This document shows, in pieces, positions 36,993 to 44,764 of a DNA stretch of 64,000 nt. The position numbers and the translations under genes were made by a program. The notes beneath the pieces are model-generated. The model worked only from the letters and a program-made list of their open reading frames with translations. It was not told the origin of the DNA and did not search any database. The stretch spans positions 351,020 through 415,019 of the forward strand of contig NZ_JACWFG010000002.1 of the NCBI RefSeq assembly GCF_019749295.1, in the 5' to 3' direction. Position 1 is the stretch's first letter; the number at the start of each line of letters is the position of its first letter. This DNA is from Neobacillus niacini (lineage in GTDB: Bacteria > Bacillota > Bacilli > Bacillales > Cytobacillaceae).

Positions 36993-37664
36993 ATGGAAAA
37001 AGAACGTCATGTATTAGTCATCTTTCCACATCCTGATGACGAAGCTTTTGGAGTATCAGGAACGATTGCCACTCATGTACAAAATGGGACACCCGTCACC
37101 TACGCTTGTTTAACACTGGGTGAAATGGGGCGCAACATGGGGAATCCCCCTTTTACGAATCGAGAAAATCTTCCAAAAATCAGAAAAGAAGAGCTAAAAG
37201 CTGCCGCTGCCGCTTTAGGCATTCAGGATTTAAGAATGCTTGGATATCGTGATAAAACGGTTGAGTTTGAAGATGACGAAAAACTTGCGAATGCCATGTT
37301 ATCAATTATTAATGAAGTAAACCCATCCCTTATTATTACTTTTTATCCAGGCTATTCCGTTCACCCTGACCATGACGCCACCGGTGCGGCGGTCGTCAGG
37401 GCCGTAGAAAAGCTTCCTGCTGCCGCGCGGCCTAAACTGCACTGCGTTGCTTTTTCAAACAATTGTGTTGAAGAGCTCGGTGAGGCAGACATTGTCCATA
37501 ATATTAGTGCTGTCGCAGATAAAAAGCTGGCTGCTATTCAAGCGCATCGATCCCAGACAGAGCAAATGTTTGGAGATGTGACAGAGAAATTAAAAAACCA
37601 AGACCCGCAAATGATGGTCTGGATCAACAACGAACGCTTCTGGACTTATAAGTTCAAAAACTAA
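36993..37664 (+). CDS. bshB2: bacillithiol biosynthesis deacetylase BshB2
   Basis: A 223-residue LmbE-family zinc deacetylase that removes acetate from GlcNAc-malate on the way to bacillithiol, the main thiol of bacilli. Zinc motif PHPDDE near residues 12-17 and the His of YSVHPDHDATG are intact. GEMGRNMGNPPFTNRENLP is characteristic of BshB2. The ATG at 36993 has AAAGGAGGAG nearby; a longer start overlaps yojF. Confidence 0.91.
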   Translation: MEKERHVLVIFPHPDDEAFGVSGTIATHVQNGTPVTYACLTLGEMGRNMGNPPFTNRENLPKIRKEELKAAAAALGIQDLRMLGYRDKTVEFEDDEKLANAMLSIINEVNPSLIITFYPGYSVHPDHDATGAAVVRAVEKLPAAARPKLHCVAFSNNCVEELGEADIVHNISAVADKKLAAIQAHRSQTEQMFGDVTEKLKNQDPQMMVWINNERFWTYKFKN

Positions 37665-37690
37665 ATTACATTCTTTATGCGGCGAATCTC

Positions 37691-37995
37691 CTTAAGGACT
37701 AATCTCTGGCTGACTCATCGAGTTTTGTCCTTAAGAACCCTTATGAAGGACTAATCTCCGGCCGGCTCATTAAGATTTGTCCTTAAGACACCTTATGAAG
37801 GACTAATCTACGGCTGTCTCATCAAGATTTGTCCTTAAGACACCTTATGAAGGACTAATCTCCGGCTGGTTCATCGAGTTTTGTCCTTAAGACACCTTAT
37901 GAAGGACTAATCTCCGGCTGACTCGTCAAGTTTTGTCCTTAAGACTCCTTATGAAGGACTAATCTCCACCTGGTTCATCGAGTTTTTTCCTTAAG
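37691..37995. repeat. 52-bp tandem array of hairpin units, six copies
   Basis: Six units of about 52 bases follow bshB2, such as GAAGGACTAATCTCCGGCTG...TTTGTCCTTAAGACACCTTAT. Each has AAGGAC near its start and GTCCTT near its end, so each can form its own stem-loop; the last has TTCCTT. It fills the 379-base gap between bshB2 and the FNR-type regulator gene, and no ORF runs through it. Confidence 0.9.
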
Positions 37996-38013
37996 TGGCC
38001 ATATTTGCAGCAT

Positions 38014-38046
38014 AAAACCCTTCGTCAATGACGAAGGGTTTCTTTA
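38014..38046. terminator. terminator downstream of the FNR-type regulator gene
   Basis: AACCCTTCGTC and GACGAAGGGTT form an 11-bp stem over a three-base loop with A/T flanks on both sides. It serves the minus-strand regulator gene and may also stop read-through from bshB2. Confidence 0.85.
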
Positions 38047-38787
38047 ATATGCCGGCTTCATTAAAGTACAGAGTTTGCACATATCAAGGATGATGATTTT
38101 CCTTGATTTCATTTCGATAATACCTTCTTTTTTCAATTTCGAAAACACACGGCTTATGCTTTCCCTCGAGGTCCCTACAACGGTCGCAAACTCTTGAATC
38201 GTCAACGGTATTTCAATATTCCATCTCGTCGTGGAGGTATTAAATTTATTCCCCAGCCGCTCTAACGTCTTAATACTCTTCGCATAAACATCTAACAGGG
38301 CCACATCTCTTAAGGTAGAAGTCATCTCCCGTAGTGAATCACTCATGTATTCAATCATTTGAATCGCTAAATCTGGATATTCATGAAGACCCTTCTCTAA
38401 TTCTATCTTGTCTAAAAAGAAAAGCTGACCATCCTGAAGCATGGTGGCAGTCGCCGGATAAAGCTCTGAGGTTTTTGAGAAAAGACAAGCCTCCGCAAAC
38501 ACATCACCCTTCTGCTTCATACAAACAATGACCTCATTGCCGTTTTCATCCTGTTTGGTTAGCTTGACCGCTCCGGAATGGACAAAGAATACCCCTCTTG
38601 CCTTTTCATCCTCACTTATAACTCGTTCACCCTTTTTAAAGGACAGCCTTTGAATCCTTTTTATAATGAGGCGTAATGACTTTGTTGATAAATTTTTGAA
38701 AATAACCATTTTCCTCAAAAAATCTGCTGTTTGAGGTTCTTGGATTGTCCGTTCATGGGATTCGTCAAAAAGGTGCATGGGATTCAT
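38044..38787 (-). CDS. fnr: Crp/Fnr family regulator, FNR-like
   Basis: A 247-residue regulator. An N-terminal cyclic-nucleotide-type beta barrel spans about 20-135. A helix-turn-helix follows, with TIQEFATVVGTSRESISRVFSKLKKEG as recognition region and the E-SR contacts of TGTGA-binding members. The C-terminus ends CKLCTLMKPAY. B. subtilis Fnr carries its Fe-S cluster on C-terminal Cys, so an oxygen-sensing cluster is likely, though only two Cys are seen here. The ATG at 38787 has GGAGAGGAGG upstream; an ATG 14 codons earlier has a poor one. It is divergent from the nos operon. Confidence 0.83.
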   Translation of the reverse strand: MNPMHLFDESHERTIQEPQTADFLRKMVIFKNLSTKSLRLIIKRIQRLSFKKGERVISEDEKARGVFFVHSGAVKLTKQDENGNEVIVCMKQKGDVFAEACLFSKTSELYPATATMLQDGQLFFLDKIELEKGLHEYPDLAIQMIEYMSDSLREMTSTLRDVALLDVYAKSIKTLERLGNKFNTSTTRWNIEIPLTIQEFATVVGTSRESISRVFSKLKKEGIIEMKSRKIIILDMCKLCTLMKPAY

Positions 38788-38841
38788 AAATTTCCTCCTC
38801 TCCTTTCCTTTTAAAAGCTTCATTTCCATAAGTTACTTCCC

Positions 38842-38884
38842 ATTGTAGTAAAAAAAGTCACAGCAAGTAGTGATTATCTTCACA
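38842..38884 (-). promoter_or_regulatory. fnr promoter with a self-activation box
   Basis: The box AGTGATTATCTTCACA (38869-38884, plus strand) matches TGTGA-N6-TCACA at 9 of 10. On the minus strand TACAAT (38847-38842) is the -10, start near 38835. The box centre is 41.5 bases upstream, the class II activation position. The site also resembles a Rex box at 12 of 14 positions, so NADH control cannot be excluded. Confidence 0.68.
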
Positions 38885-38940
38885 AAACGTTCAATTTTTC
38901 AAAACCTTATCACTTCAACTCCCTTCACAAAACGTTCAAA
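38878..38940. repeat. pair of 17-bp direct repeats between fnr and nosC
   Basis: CTTCACAAAACGTTCAA occurs at 38878-38894 and again at 38923-38939, 45 bases apart. The first overlaps the FNR box of the fnr promoter. The second is a lone TTCACA half-site 15 bases before the nos box. They may bind the same regulator or a second one. Confidence 0.8.
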
Positions 38941-38954
38941 GTTGGCTAAAAAAG

Positions 38955-38997
38955 TGTGCGGAACGTCACATTTTTAATCTTGAATTCTAATTAGGAT
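38955..38997 (+). promoter_or_regulatory. FNR-dependent promoter of the nos operon
   Basis: TGTGCGGAACGTCACA (38955-38970) matches TGTGA-N6-TCACA at 9 of 10. A TAGGAT -10 (38992-38997) predicts a start near 39004, which puts the box centre at -41.5. The nosC ATG is at 39031. No -35 is needed for class II activation and none is seen. Confidence 0.7.
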
Positions 38998-39030
38998 GAA
39001 GTTGTTAAACAGATAGAAGGAGGGGGAAGT

Positions 39031-39474
39031 ATGAATAAGGCAATTATCAGTTTTGTCGTTAGTATCGTCATTGGTTTTGGTCTTGGGTACTTGGTGTTTG
39101 GGGTCATAATGGGAGATTCCGATCAACAGCCTCAAGTCGCTCAAACAGAACCAACAGATGAGGCAAGCGACACACAAGGTCAAAAAGAAGAAGCAAAAGA
39201 GGAAACAACCTCTGTTGATGCCAATAACATCCTTAATAGTAAAGGCTGTCTTGGCTGTCACGCTGTTGATTCTCTTGGTTTAGATGGCGGGGCAACGGGC
39301 CCGGACCTGTCTAAAGCTTTCACAGATGTTGAAGGAAAACATGGTAAATCAATTGATGAATTCTTAAAAGAACCAACTTCTGCGGTTATGTCGAGCGTGA
39401 TCAGCGGCAGCCCGCTAACAGATGAAGAACGCACTCAAGTGTTAGATATGTTAAAGCAAGCTTCAGAAAAATAA
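39031..39474 (+). CDS. nosC: membrane-anchored c-type cytochrome of the nos operon
   Basis: A 147-residue single-heme cytochrome c. A membrane anchor spans about 5-27, followed by an acidic Gln/Glu linker. The heme motif is CLGCH, and a Met in SAVMSSVISG is the likely sixth ligand. It is the first gene of the operon, 16 bases before nosZ, so it is the likely direct electron donor to NosZ, taking electrons from menaquinol through a bc-type complex. The name follows usage for Gram-positive nos clusters. Confidence 0.85.
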   Translation: MNKAIISFVVSIVIGFGLGYLVFGVIMGDSDQQPQVAQTEPTDEASDTQGQKEEAKEETTSVDANNILNSKGCLGCHAVDSLGLDGGATGPDLSKAFTDVEGKHGKSIDEFLKEPTSAVMSSVISGSPLTDEERTQVLDMLKQASEK

Positions 39475-39490
39475 TAAGGTGGTGTGATAG

Positions 39491-41359
39491 ATGAAGAAAT
39501 GGGTTCCAATTGCCTCTGGTTTACTTGCAGGCTTTGTTGCAGCAACGATTACATTCGCTGATTTTTCAAAGAGTACAAACAATCAAGTTGCTTCTGGCAA
39601 TACCAAAAGCGATGCTGAAAAAGTTTATGTACCATTCGGTGAAAAAGATGATTATTACCTTTTTGCATCAGGCGGCCACTCCGGTCAAATGTTTATCTAC
39701 GGTGTTCCATCTATGCGTCATATTCGAACAGTTCCGGTATTTTCACCAGACTCAGCAACAGGATATGGCTTTGATGAGCATACGAAAAAATTGATGGGTG
39801 ATTACAATTGGGGAGACCTTCATCACCCGGCATTCTCGGAAACCAATGGTGACTATGACGGTAAATATATGTTTGCCACTGATGTCGGAAACAGCCGTGC
39901 AGCAGCAATGGATTTAGAAACATTTACTGTAAAAGACATTATTAATGTTCCAAATACAAGCGGACCGCACTGTGCGGCGTTCGTTACCGAAAACACAGAG
40001 TATATGTTCCTGCCAACTCGCTTTGCGGTTCCAATTGGCTCTGAATACAAGTCATTGGACGAATACAGCCAGCAGTACCGCGGTGTAATGTCAGCCGTAA
40101 CGTTCGACCAAGACAAAGACAAACTTAATGTAGCTTACCAGGTTGCTCTTCCGCCGTGGTCATATGATTTATCTGACGCTGGTAAAAAGGAATCTGGCGA
40201 TTGGGCAGTTATGACAACGTACAATACAGAAGAAGCCACAACAAACCTTGAAATTAACGCATCACAAGCTGACCGTGACTTCATTGTTCTTTTTAACTGG
40301 AAAGAGCTTGAGAAAATGGTTGCAGATGGACAATATGATGAAGTAACCGGTCAAAAAATGATTTTCCCTGAAAAACATAAAGGCGGTATTTACCTTGTTC
40401 CTGTAGCAAAATCACCACACGGTGTTGACGTAACGCCGGATGGAAAGCACTTTATTGCTTCTGGAAAACTTGCACCATCCATGACCGTTTTCTCTTTTGA
40501 AAAAGCATTTGAAGCTGTGAAAAACCAAGAATTCTCTGGCGAACGTAACGGTATTCCCATCTTAAAGTATGAATCTGTAATGGAAAGAGAAGTTAACCCT
40601 GAAAACGCACTTGGACCGCTTCACACTCAATTTGATGACAAGGGAATGGCTTATACCACCATGTTCATTTCTTCTGAAATCGTGAAATGGGATCCAAAAA
40701 CGGGCGAAACACTAGATCGTGTACCGGTTCAATATTCTCCAGGACACTCTGTAGCAGCTGAAGGTGATACGGTTGCACCAGACGGAAAATGGCTGATTGC
40801 CTTAAACAAAATTGCTAAAGACAGCTATTTATCTGTTGGACCATCACATCCAGAGTCTATGCAATTAATTGATATCAGCGGCAAAATGAAGGTAATCCAA
40901 TCTTCACCAGTTAACCCAGAGCCGCACTACGCGCAAATTATTAAGGCAGATAAGATTAAAACGATTGAAGTGTATCCGAAGGATGAGAACAATAAGCTAG
41001 CCACTTATAAGCAAGATGAGGCTAGAATTGAACGCAATGGTAACGAAGTTCATGTCTACGGTATTGCCATGCGCTCGAAGTTCATCTTTGACGCAAAAGC
41101 TAAACGTCCTGATGTGATTGAAGTCAATCAAGGAGATAAGGTGTTTATCCACTTAACCAATACGGATTTTGATGAGGATATTACCCATGGATTTGCCATC
41201 AACCAATATGACTTGAACATTGAAGTTCAGCCTGGTCAAACCAATACAATTGAATTTACTGCAGACAAAGCAGGTACATTCCCGCTTTACTGTACTAACT
41301 TCTGTTCCGCACTACACCAAGAAATGACCGGCTACTTCCTTGTAAAGCCTAAGAACTAA
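39491..41359 (+). CDS. nosZ: nitrous oxide reductase, clade II
   Basis: A 622-residue multicopper enzyme that reduces N2O to N2 outside the membrane. The CuZ beta-propeller His appear as DLHHPAFSETNGDYDG (111-112), GPHCAAF (160), SPHGVDVTPDG, LGPLHTQFD, YSPGHS and EPHYAQ. The CuA domain at the end has DITHGFAI and YCTNFCSALHQEM with Cys601, Cys605, His609 and Met612. The signal is a plain hydrophobic segment with no twin Arg, typical of clade II enzymes exported by Sec. A hairpin follows the stop. It appears complete and functional. Confidence 0.96.
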   Translation: MKKWVPIASGLLAGFVAATITFADFSKSTNNQVASGNTKSDAEKVYVPFGEKDDYYLFASGGHSGQMFIYGVPSMRHIRTVPVFSPDSATGYGFDEHTKKLMGDYNWGDLHHPAFSETNGDYDGKYMFATDVGNSRAAAMDLETFTVKDIINVPNTSGPHCAAFVTENTEYMFLPTRFAVPIGSEYKSLDEYSQQYRGVMSAVTFDQDKDKLNVAYQVALPPWSYDLSDAGKKESGDWAVMTTYNTEEATTNLEINASQADRDFIVLFNWKELEKMVADGQYDEVTGQKMIFPEKHKGGIYLVPVAKSPHGVDVTPDGKHFIASGKLAPSMTVFSFEKAFEAVKNQEFSGERNGIPILKYESVMEREVNPENALGPLHTQFDDKGMAYTTMFISSEIVKWDPKTGETLDRVPVQYSPGHSVAAEGDTVAPDGKWLIALNKIAKDSYLSVGPSHPESMQLIDISGKMKVIQSSPVNPEPHYAQIIKADKIKTIEVYPKDENNKLATYKQDEARIERNGNEVHVYGIAMRSKFIFDAKAKRPDVIEVNQGDKVFIHLTNTDFDEDITHGFAINQYDLNIEVQPGQTNTIEFTADKAGTFPLYCTNFCSALHQEMTGYFLVKPKN

Positions 41360-41370
41360 AATGTGATGAT

Positions 41371-41397
41371 GGGTATCAATTGATTCAATTGATACCC
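41371..41397 (+). promoter_or_regulatory. intra-operon hairpin between nosZ and nosB
   Basis: GGGTATCAATTGA and TCAATTGATACCC are exact complements separated by one base. The following TTCTCCG is a poor T-run, so it is more likely an mRNA-stabilising or partial termination element than a full terminator. It could keep nosZ transcripts more abundant than the assembly genes. Confidence 0.7.
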
Positions 41398-41425
41398 TTC
41401 TCCGTTTAGAAAGGACTTGTTTTAG

Positions 41426-41992
41426 ATGAAAGGAAAGAAATTATCACTAGTTTCGTCCCTGCTCCTTGCACTGTCAGCGCTCTTAATTGTTGCTTCTGTC
41501 TTTTTCCCTTACTGGAAAATGGTTTTCTTTGCTCCACAATATCCAGAGGGATTAAATATTATAGTGTTTCCAAACAAGCTGGAAGGCGAAATTGATATTG
41601 TTAACGGATTAAATCACTACATTGGCATGGAAAACTTCAGTGCAGAAAATTTCCCTGAATTGAACTATCTTCTTTATATCATGATTGGGTTAGCGGTCAT
41701 TACGCTCCTTACCGCCATCATACGAAAAAAAGCAATGCTTTATGGTGTTATAGGTCTCTTTGGAATTCTCGGTATCCTCGGTGTATATGATCTCAGCCGG
41801 GCACTAAAAAAATTCGGTACCAATCTAGACCCGATGGCGCCAATCAAAATCGACCCATTTGTTCCGCCCATTTTAGGGCATAATACAGTTGCCAACTTTG
41901 TCACTGAGAGTATGCTCGGATACGGAACGTATTTCTTAATTGCGGCTTTTATTTTATTACTAATTCCATTATGGAAGGATCGAAAAAGATGA
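41426..41992 (+). CDS. NosB-like integral membrane protein
   Basis: A 188-residue protein with four hydrophobic segments (about 8-28, 82-100, 106-122 and 165-182) and a large outward loop rich in Asn and Pro. It lies directly after nosZ, where clade II operons encode the membrane protein NosB. The role of NosB is not well defined. The last codons overlap nosD (ATGA), indicating coupled translation. Confidence 0.68.
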   Translation: MKGKKLSLVSSLLLALSALLIVASVFFPYWKMVFFAPQYPEGLNIIVFPNKLEGEIDIVNGLNHYIGMENFSAENFPELNYLLYIMIGLAVITLLTAIIRKKAMLYGVIGLFGILGILGVYDLSRALKKFGTNLDPMAPIKIDPFVPPILGHNTVANFVTESMLGYGTYFLIAAFILLLIPLWKDRKR

Positions 41993-43329
41993 AAAAGCTA
42001 CTGCTCTTTCTTTTCATTTTCTCTATCACTCTTGTTGTATTCCCTGAGAAAAATAGCGCTGCCGAAAACTTGCAAGCCACGATCGACAGCTTGGAAGAAG
42101 GAGCAGTTTTAAAGCTTGAGGATAAAACGTACGAGGGCAATATTGTCATCAGCAAGCCGGTGACAATACTCGGTTCAGCAAAAACAGTCATCAAAGGTGA
42201 CGGGAAAGACAATGTCATCTCCATCAAGGCACCCGGCGTTACCCTAAAAAAACTGACCGTTACCAATAGCAGTATGAACCGCAACTCTGCAGAGGAGTAT
42301 GCAGGGATCAAGATTCACACAAACGGAAATGTTGTGGAACACATCAAAATTACGGATTCTTTTCATGGAATCTACTTAAGTCAAGCACACAACAATAAAA
42401 TCAACAATGTTGTGATAAAAGGCATGGGTAAAGGAGAAATTGCCGCACAGGGTAATGGTATTCATGTCTATTACTCTAATGATAACAACCTATCTCATAA
42501 CAGCATTGAGGGTACTCGTGATGGAATGTTCTTTGACTACGCAAACAACAATGAAAGCTATGAAAATAATATAAGTGATACGCGGTACGGCTTGCATTAC
42601 ATGTATTCCGATGAAAACATTTTTAAGAATAATACCTTTACGATGAATACGGGCGGCGCTGCGGTCATGAATTCAAATCGTCTCTTATTAGAGGGAAATC
42701 ACTTTATTGTAAACTACGGAAATCAGTCATTCGGATTACTGCTGCTGCAAGCAAATGATAACCTCATCAAAAACAATACGTTTTATATGAATCAACGAGG
42801 TATTTACATTGATCAAGCGACACGAAATAGCATTCAAGGCAATAAAATCTCTCAAAACCAAATTGGGATTGAACTTTGGGCAAGCTCCAATGAACAAATC
42901 TTTACGGAAAACCTGATCACTGAAAACACTATTCCCGCCGTGACAATAGGAGGAAGTGGTGAAAACAATTTCTGGAGTCATGAAGACAAAGGAAATGACT
43001 GGGGAACTTCTTTCCCGCTCACCGATTTAAACCAGAACGGCATTGGGGACTTTCCTATAACCTATCAGTCTTCTTTATATCAACTACTTGAAGACCAAGA
43101 ACTATCCTATTTGTTTTTAAAAAGTCCTGCACTCGGTATATATGAAAAAATGAATGCGGCGTTGGTGGATGAGAAAGTAATGTTTAATGACCCGCATCCA
43201 CTGGCTGCTGCAAAGGGAAATACGAATCTCATACTTATAGCTGCTCTAGGGCTCACCGCAGTGCTGATTTTACTAAAAGGGAGACATTTACTATGCATTA
43301 CATTTGGAAGGAATGGAAGGAAAACATAA
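41989..43329 (+). CDS. nosD: NosD copper-site maturation protein
   Basis: A 446-residue secreted right-handed beta helix with a signal peptide at 1-24 and repeated parallel-beta-helix units (HNNKINNVVIKG, NNESYENNISDTRYG, SNRLLLEGNHFIV). It ends in a membrane helix (NLILIAALGLTAVLILL). NosD works with NosF and NosY to supply sulfur or copper for the CuZ centre. The ATG overlaps the upstream stop as ATGA, with GGAAGGA nine bases before it. Confidence 0.93.
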   Translation: MKKLLLFLFIFSITLVVFPEKNSAAENLQATIDSLEEGAVLKLEDKTYEGNIVISKPVTILGSAKTVIKGDGKDNVISIKAPGVTLKKLTVTNSSMNRNSAEEYAGIKIHTNGNVVEHIKITDSFHGIYLSQAHNNKINNVVIKGMGKGEIAAQGNGIHVYYSNDNNLSHNSIEGTRDGMFFDYANNNESYENNISDTRYGLHYMYSDENIFKNNTFTMNTGGAAVMNSNRLLLEGNHFIVNYGNQSFGLLLLQANDNLIKNNTFYMNQRGIYIDQATRNSIQGNKISQNQIGIELWASSNEQIFTENLITENTIPAVTIGGSGENNFWSHEDKGNDWGTSFPLTDLNQNGIGDFPITYQSSLYQLLEDQELSYLFLKSPALGIYEKMNAALVDEKVMFNDPHPLAAAKGNTNLILIAALGLTAVLILLKGRHLLCITFGRNGRKT

Positions 43330-44090
43330 GAGGAAAAGGATTATGGCTGGCATTAAGCATCATTGTTCTGATTTCAATCAGTATTTTGTTTCGTTCCACA
43401 GCCCTTTCATTTGATAAAGGCTTTTATGTTCTCTTAATTAATTTATTTGATACGATTATTTATTTTATCCCGATCCTTTGCTTGTTCATCGGTGCCTTTT
43501 CTATCTTTCAAGAAAAGGAACAAAAGACATTAATCATGCTGCTGACCAAGAAAGATAGCTATGCAAGTTTCTTACTTCGTAAAAGTCTAGGGCTCTATAC
43601 CGTCGTGCTTGTTCCGATACTAGCTTGGTTTTTTATCTACTTACTGTTGATAAAATTTAACTTCGAGCTTGATATAAAGGCTTATTTCATCTTTATTTTG
43701 GCGATTGCAGCCATGTCACTGCTGTTCCTGCAAATGGGTGCGGCAATCGGAAGCTTTAGTACTTCTAGAATGCAGATCATTGGCTATACGATATTTGTTT
43801 GGTTTTACTTTTTCTTCTTACATGATTTTATCCTGCTATCGTTTTTACCGGACGTTACACATGAAAATGTAAGGTTGTTTTCAATAGGTTACTTTTTAAA
43901 TCCACTGCAGACAGTTCGAATGTTCTTAGAAACAGGGACGGGTGTTTATTCTATGGGTCACATGTCCCGGCTGCTCCAAGCCTTCATGTGGACAAAGCCG
44001 GCCTTCTTCCTGTTAGGAAATCTATTGTTTTGGATGATCACTTCTATTGCAACTGCGATTATTTTTCACCGTAAGGAGGGATTCGAATGA
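43293..44090 (+). CDS. nosY: NosY-type ABC permease
   Basis: A 265-residue permease with six membrane segments. It begins inside the last codons of nosD (37-base overlap), with AAGGGAG about nine bases before the ATG. It pairs with NosF in the NosDFY maturation transporter. The sequence is typical of ABC-2 type permeases; the nos assignment rests on position. Confidence 0.87.
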   Translation: MHYIWKEWKENIRGKGLWLALSIIVLISISILFRSTALSFDKGFYVLLINLFDTIIYFIPILCLFIGAFSIFQEKEQKTLIMLLTKKDSYASFLLRKSLGLYTVVLVPILAWFFIYLLLIKFNFELDIKAYFIFILAIAAMSLLFLQMGAAIGSFSTSRMQIIGYTIFVWFYFFFLHDFILLSFLPDVTHENVRLFSIGYFLNPLQTVRMFLETGTGVYSMGHMSRLLQAFMWTKPAFFLLGNLLFWMITSIATAIIFHRKEGFE

Positions 44091-44764
44091 TTACCGTAAC
44101 CAATCTAAACCAATCCTTCGGGAAAAAATTAATCCTGGAGTCTATCAATATTGAGATTAATAAGCATGAAATTTGTGCTCTTGTCGGACGGAATGGTGCA
44201 GGAAAGTCTACGTTTATTAACAGTCTTCTCGGACTGCTTCCGGTCAAACAAGGCTCGATTACGATTAATAACGTTCAGGTAACCAAGAAAAATCATGACT
44301 GGAAAAAAGCAATTGCATATCTCCCTGAAAAATTTCAGCTTTATCCCATGCTGACAGGGTTTGAGAATATTACCTTCTTTGCAGAGGCAGTGGAAAAGAC
44401 GGTGGATCAGGAACGCATTGAGAAAGCATTGAAGTCCGTAAGCTTGTGGGATGACCGCGAAATGCAGGTGAAGAAGTACTCGAAAGGCATGCTGCAGCGC
44501 CTTGGATTAGCGATTACCCTTTATCAGGATTTCAGTATTCTGATTCTTGATGAGCCTACTAGCGGGATTGACCCGATGGGGCGAAAGGAAATACTAGATG
44601 TATTAAAATCGCTTCATGATAAAACCATCCTGCTCTCCTCCCATCATCTGGATGAAATTAGACAGGTTTGCACACATGTCGCTTATTTAAACAATGGAAA
44701 AATGGAGAAATACACCGTAGAGGAATTCTTGCAAACACATAATCTAGGAGGGATTGAATCATGA
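44087..44764 (+). CDS. nosF: NosF-type ABC ATPase
   Basis: A 225-residue ATPase with Walker A GRNGAGKS at 34-41, signature YSKGMLQRLG, Walker B ILILDEPTSGIDP and switch His in LLSSHHLDE. It overlaps nosY by four bases and the next gene by four bases, so the four-gene tail of the operon is tightly coupled. It powers the NosDFY complex. Confidence 0.92.
   Translation: MITVTNLNQSFGKKLILESINIEINKHEICALVGRNGAGKSTFINSLLGLLPVKQGSITINNVQVTKKNHDWKKAIAYLPEKFQLYPMLTGFENITFFAEAVEKTVDQERIEKALKSVSLWDDREMQVKKYSKGMLQRLGLAITLYQDFSILILDEPTSGIDPMGRKEILDVLKSLHDKTILLSSHHLDEIRQVCTHVAYLNNGKMEKYTVEEFLQTHNLGGIES

Noticed and set aside
38860..38877. TCAC-N8-GTGA palindrome as a separate operator
   Set aside because: The half-sites point outward relative to the FNR consensus, and the sequence is better explained by the overlapping box at 38869-38884.
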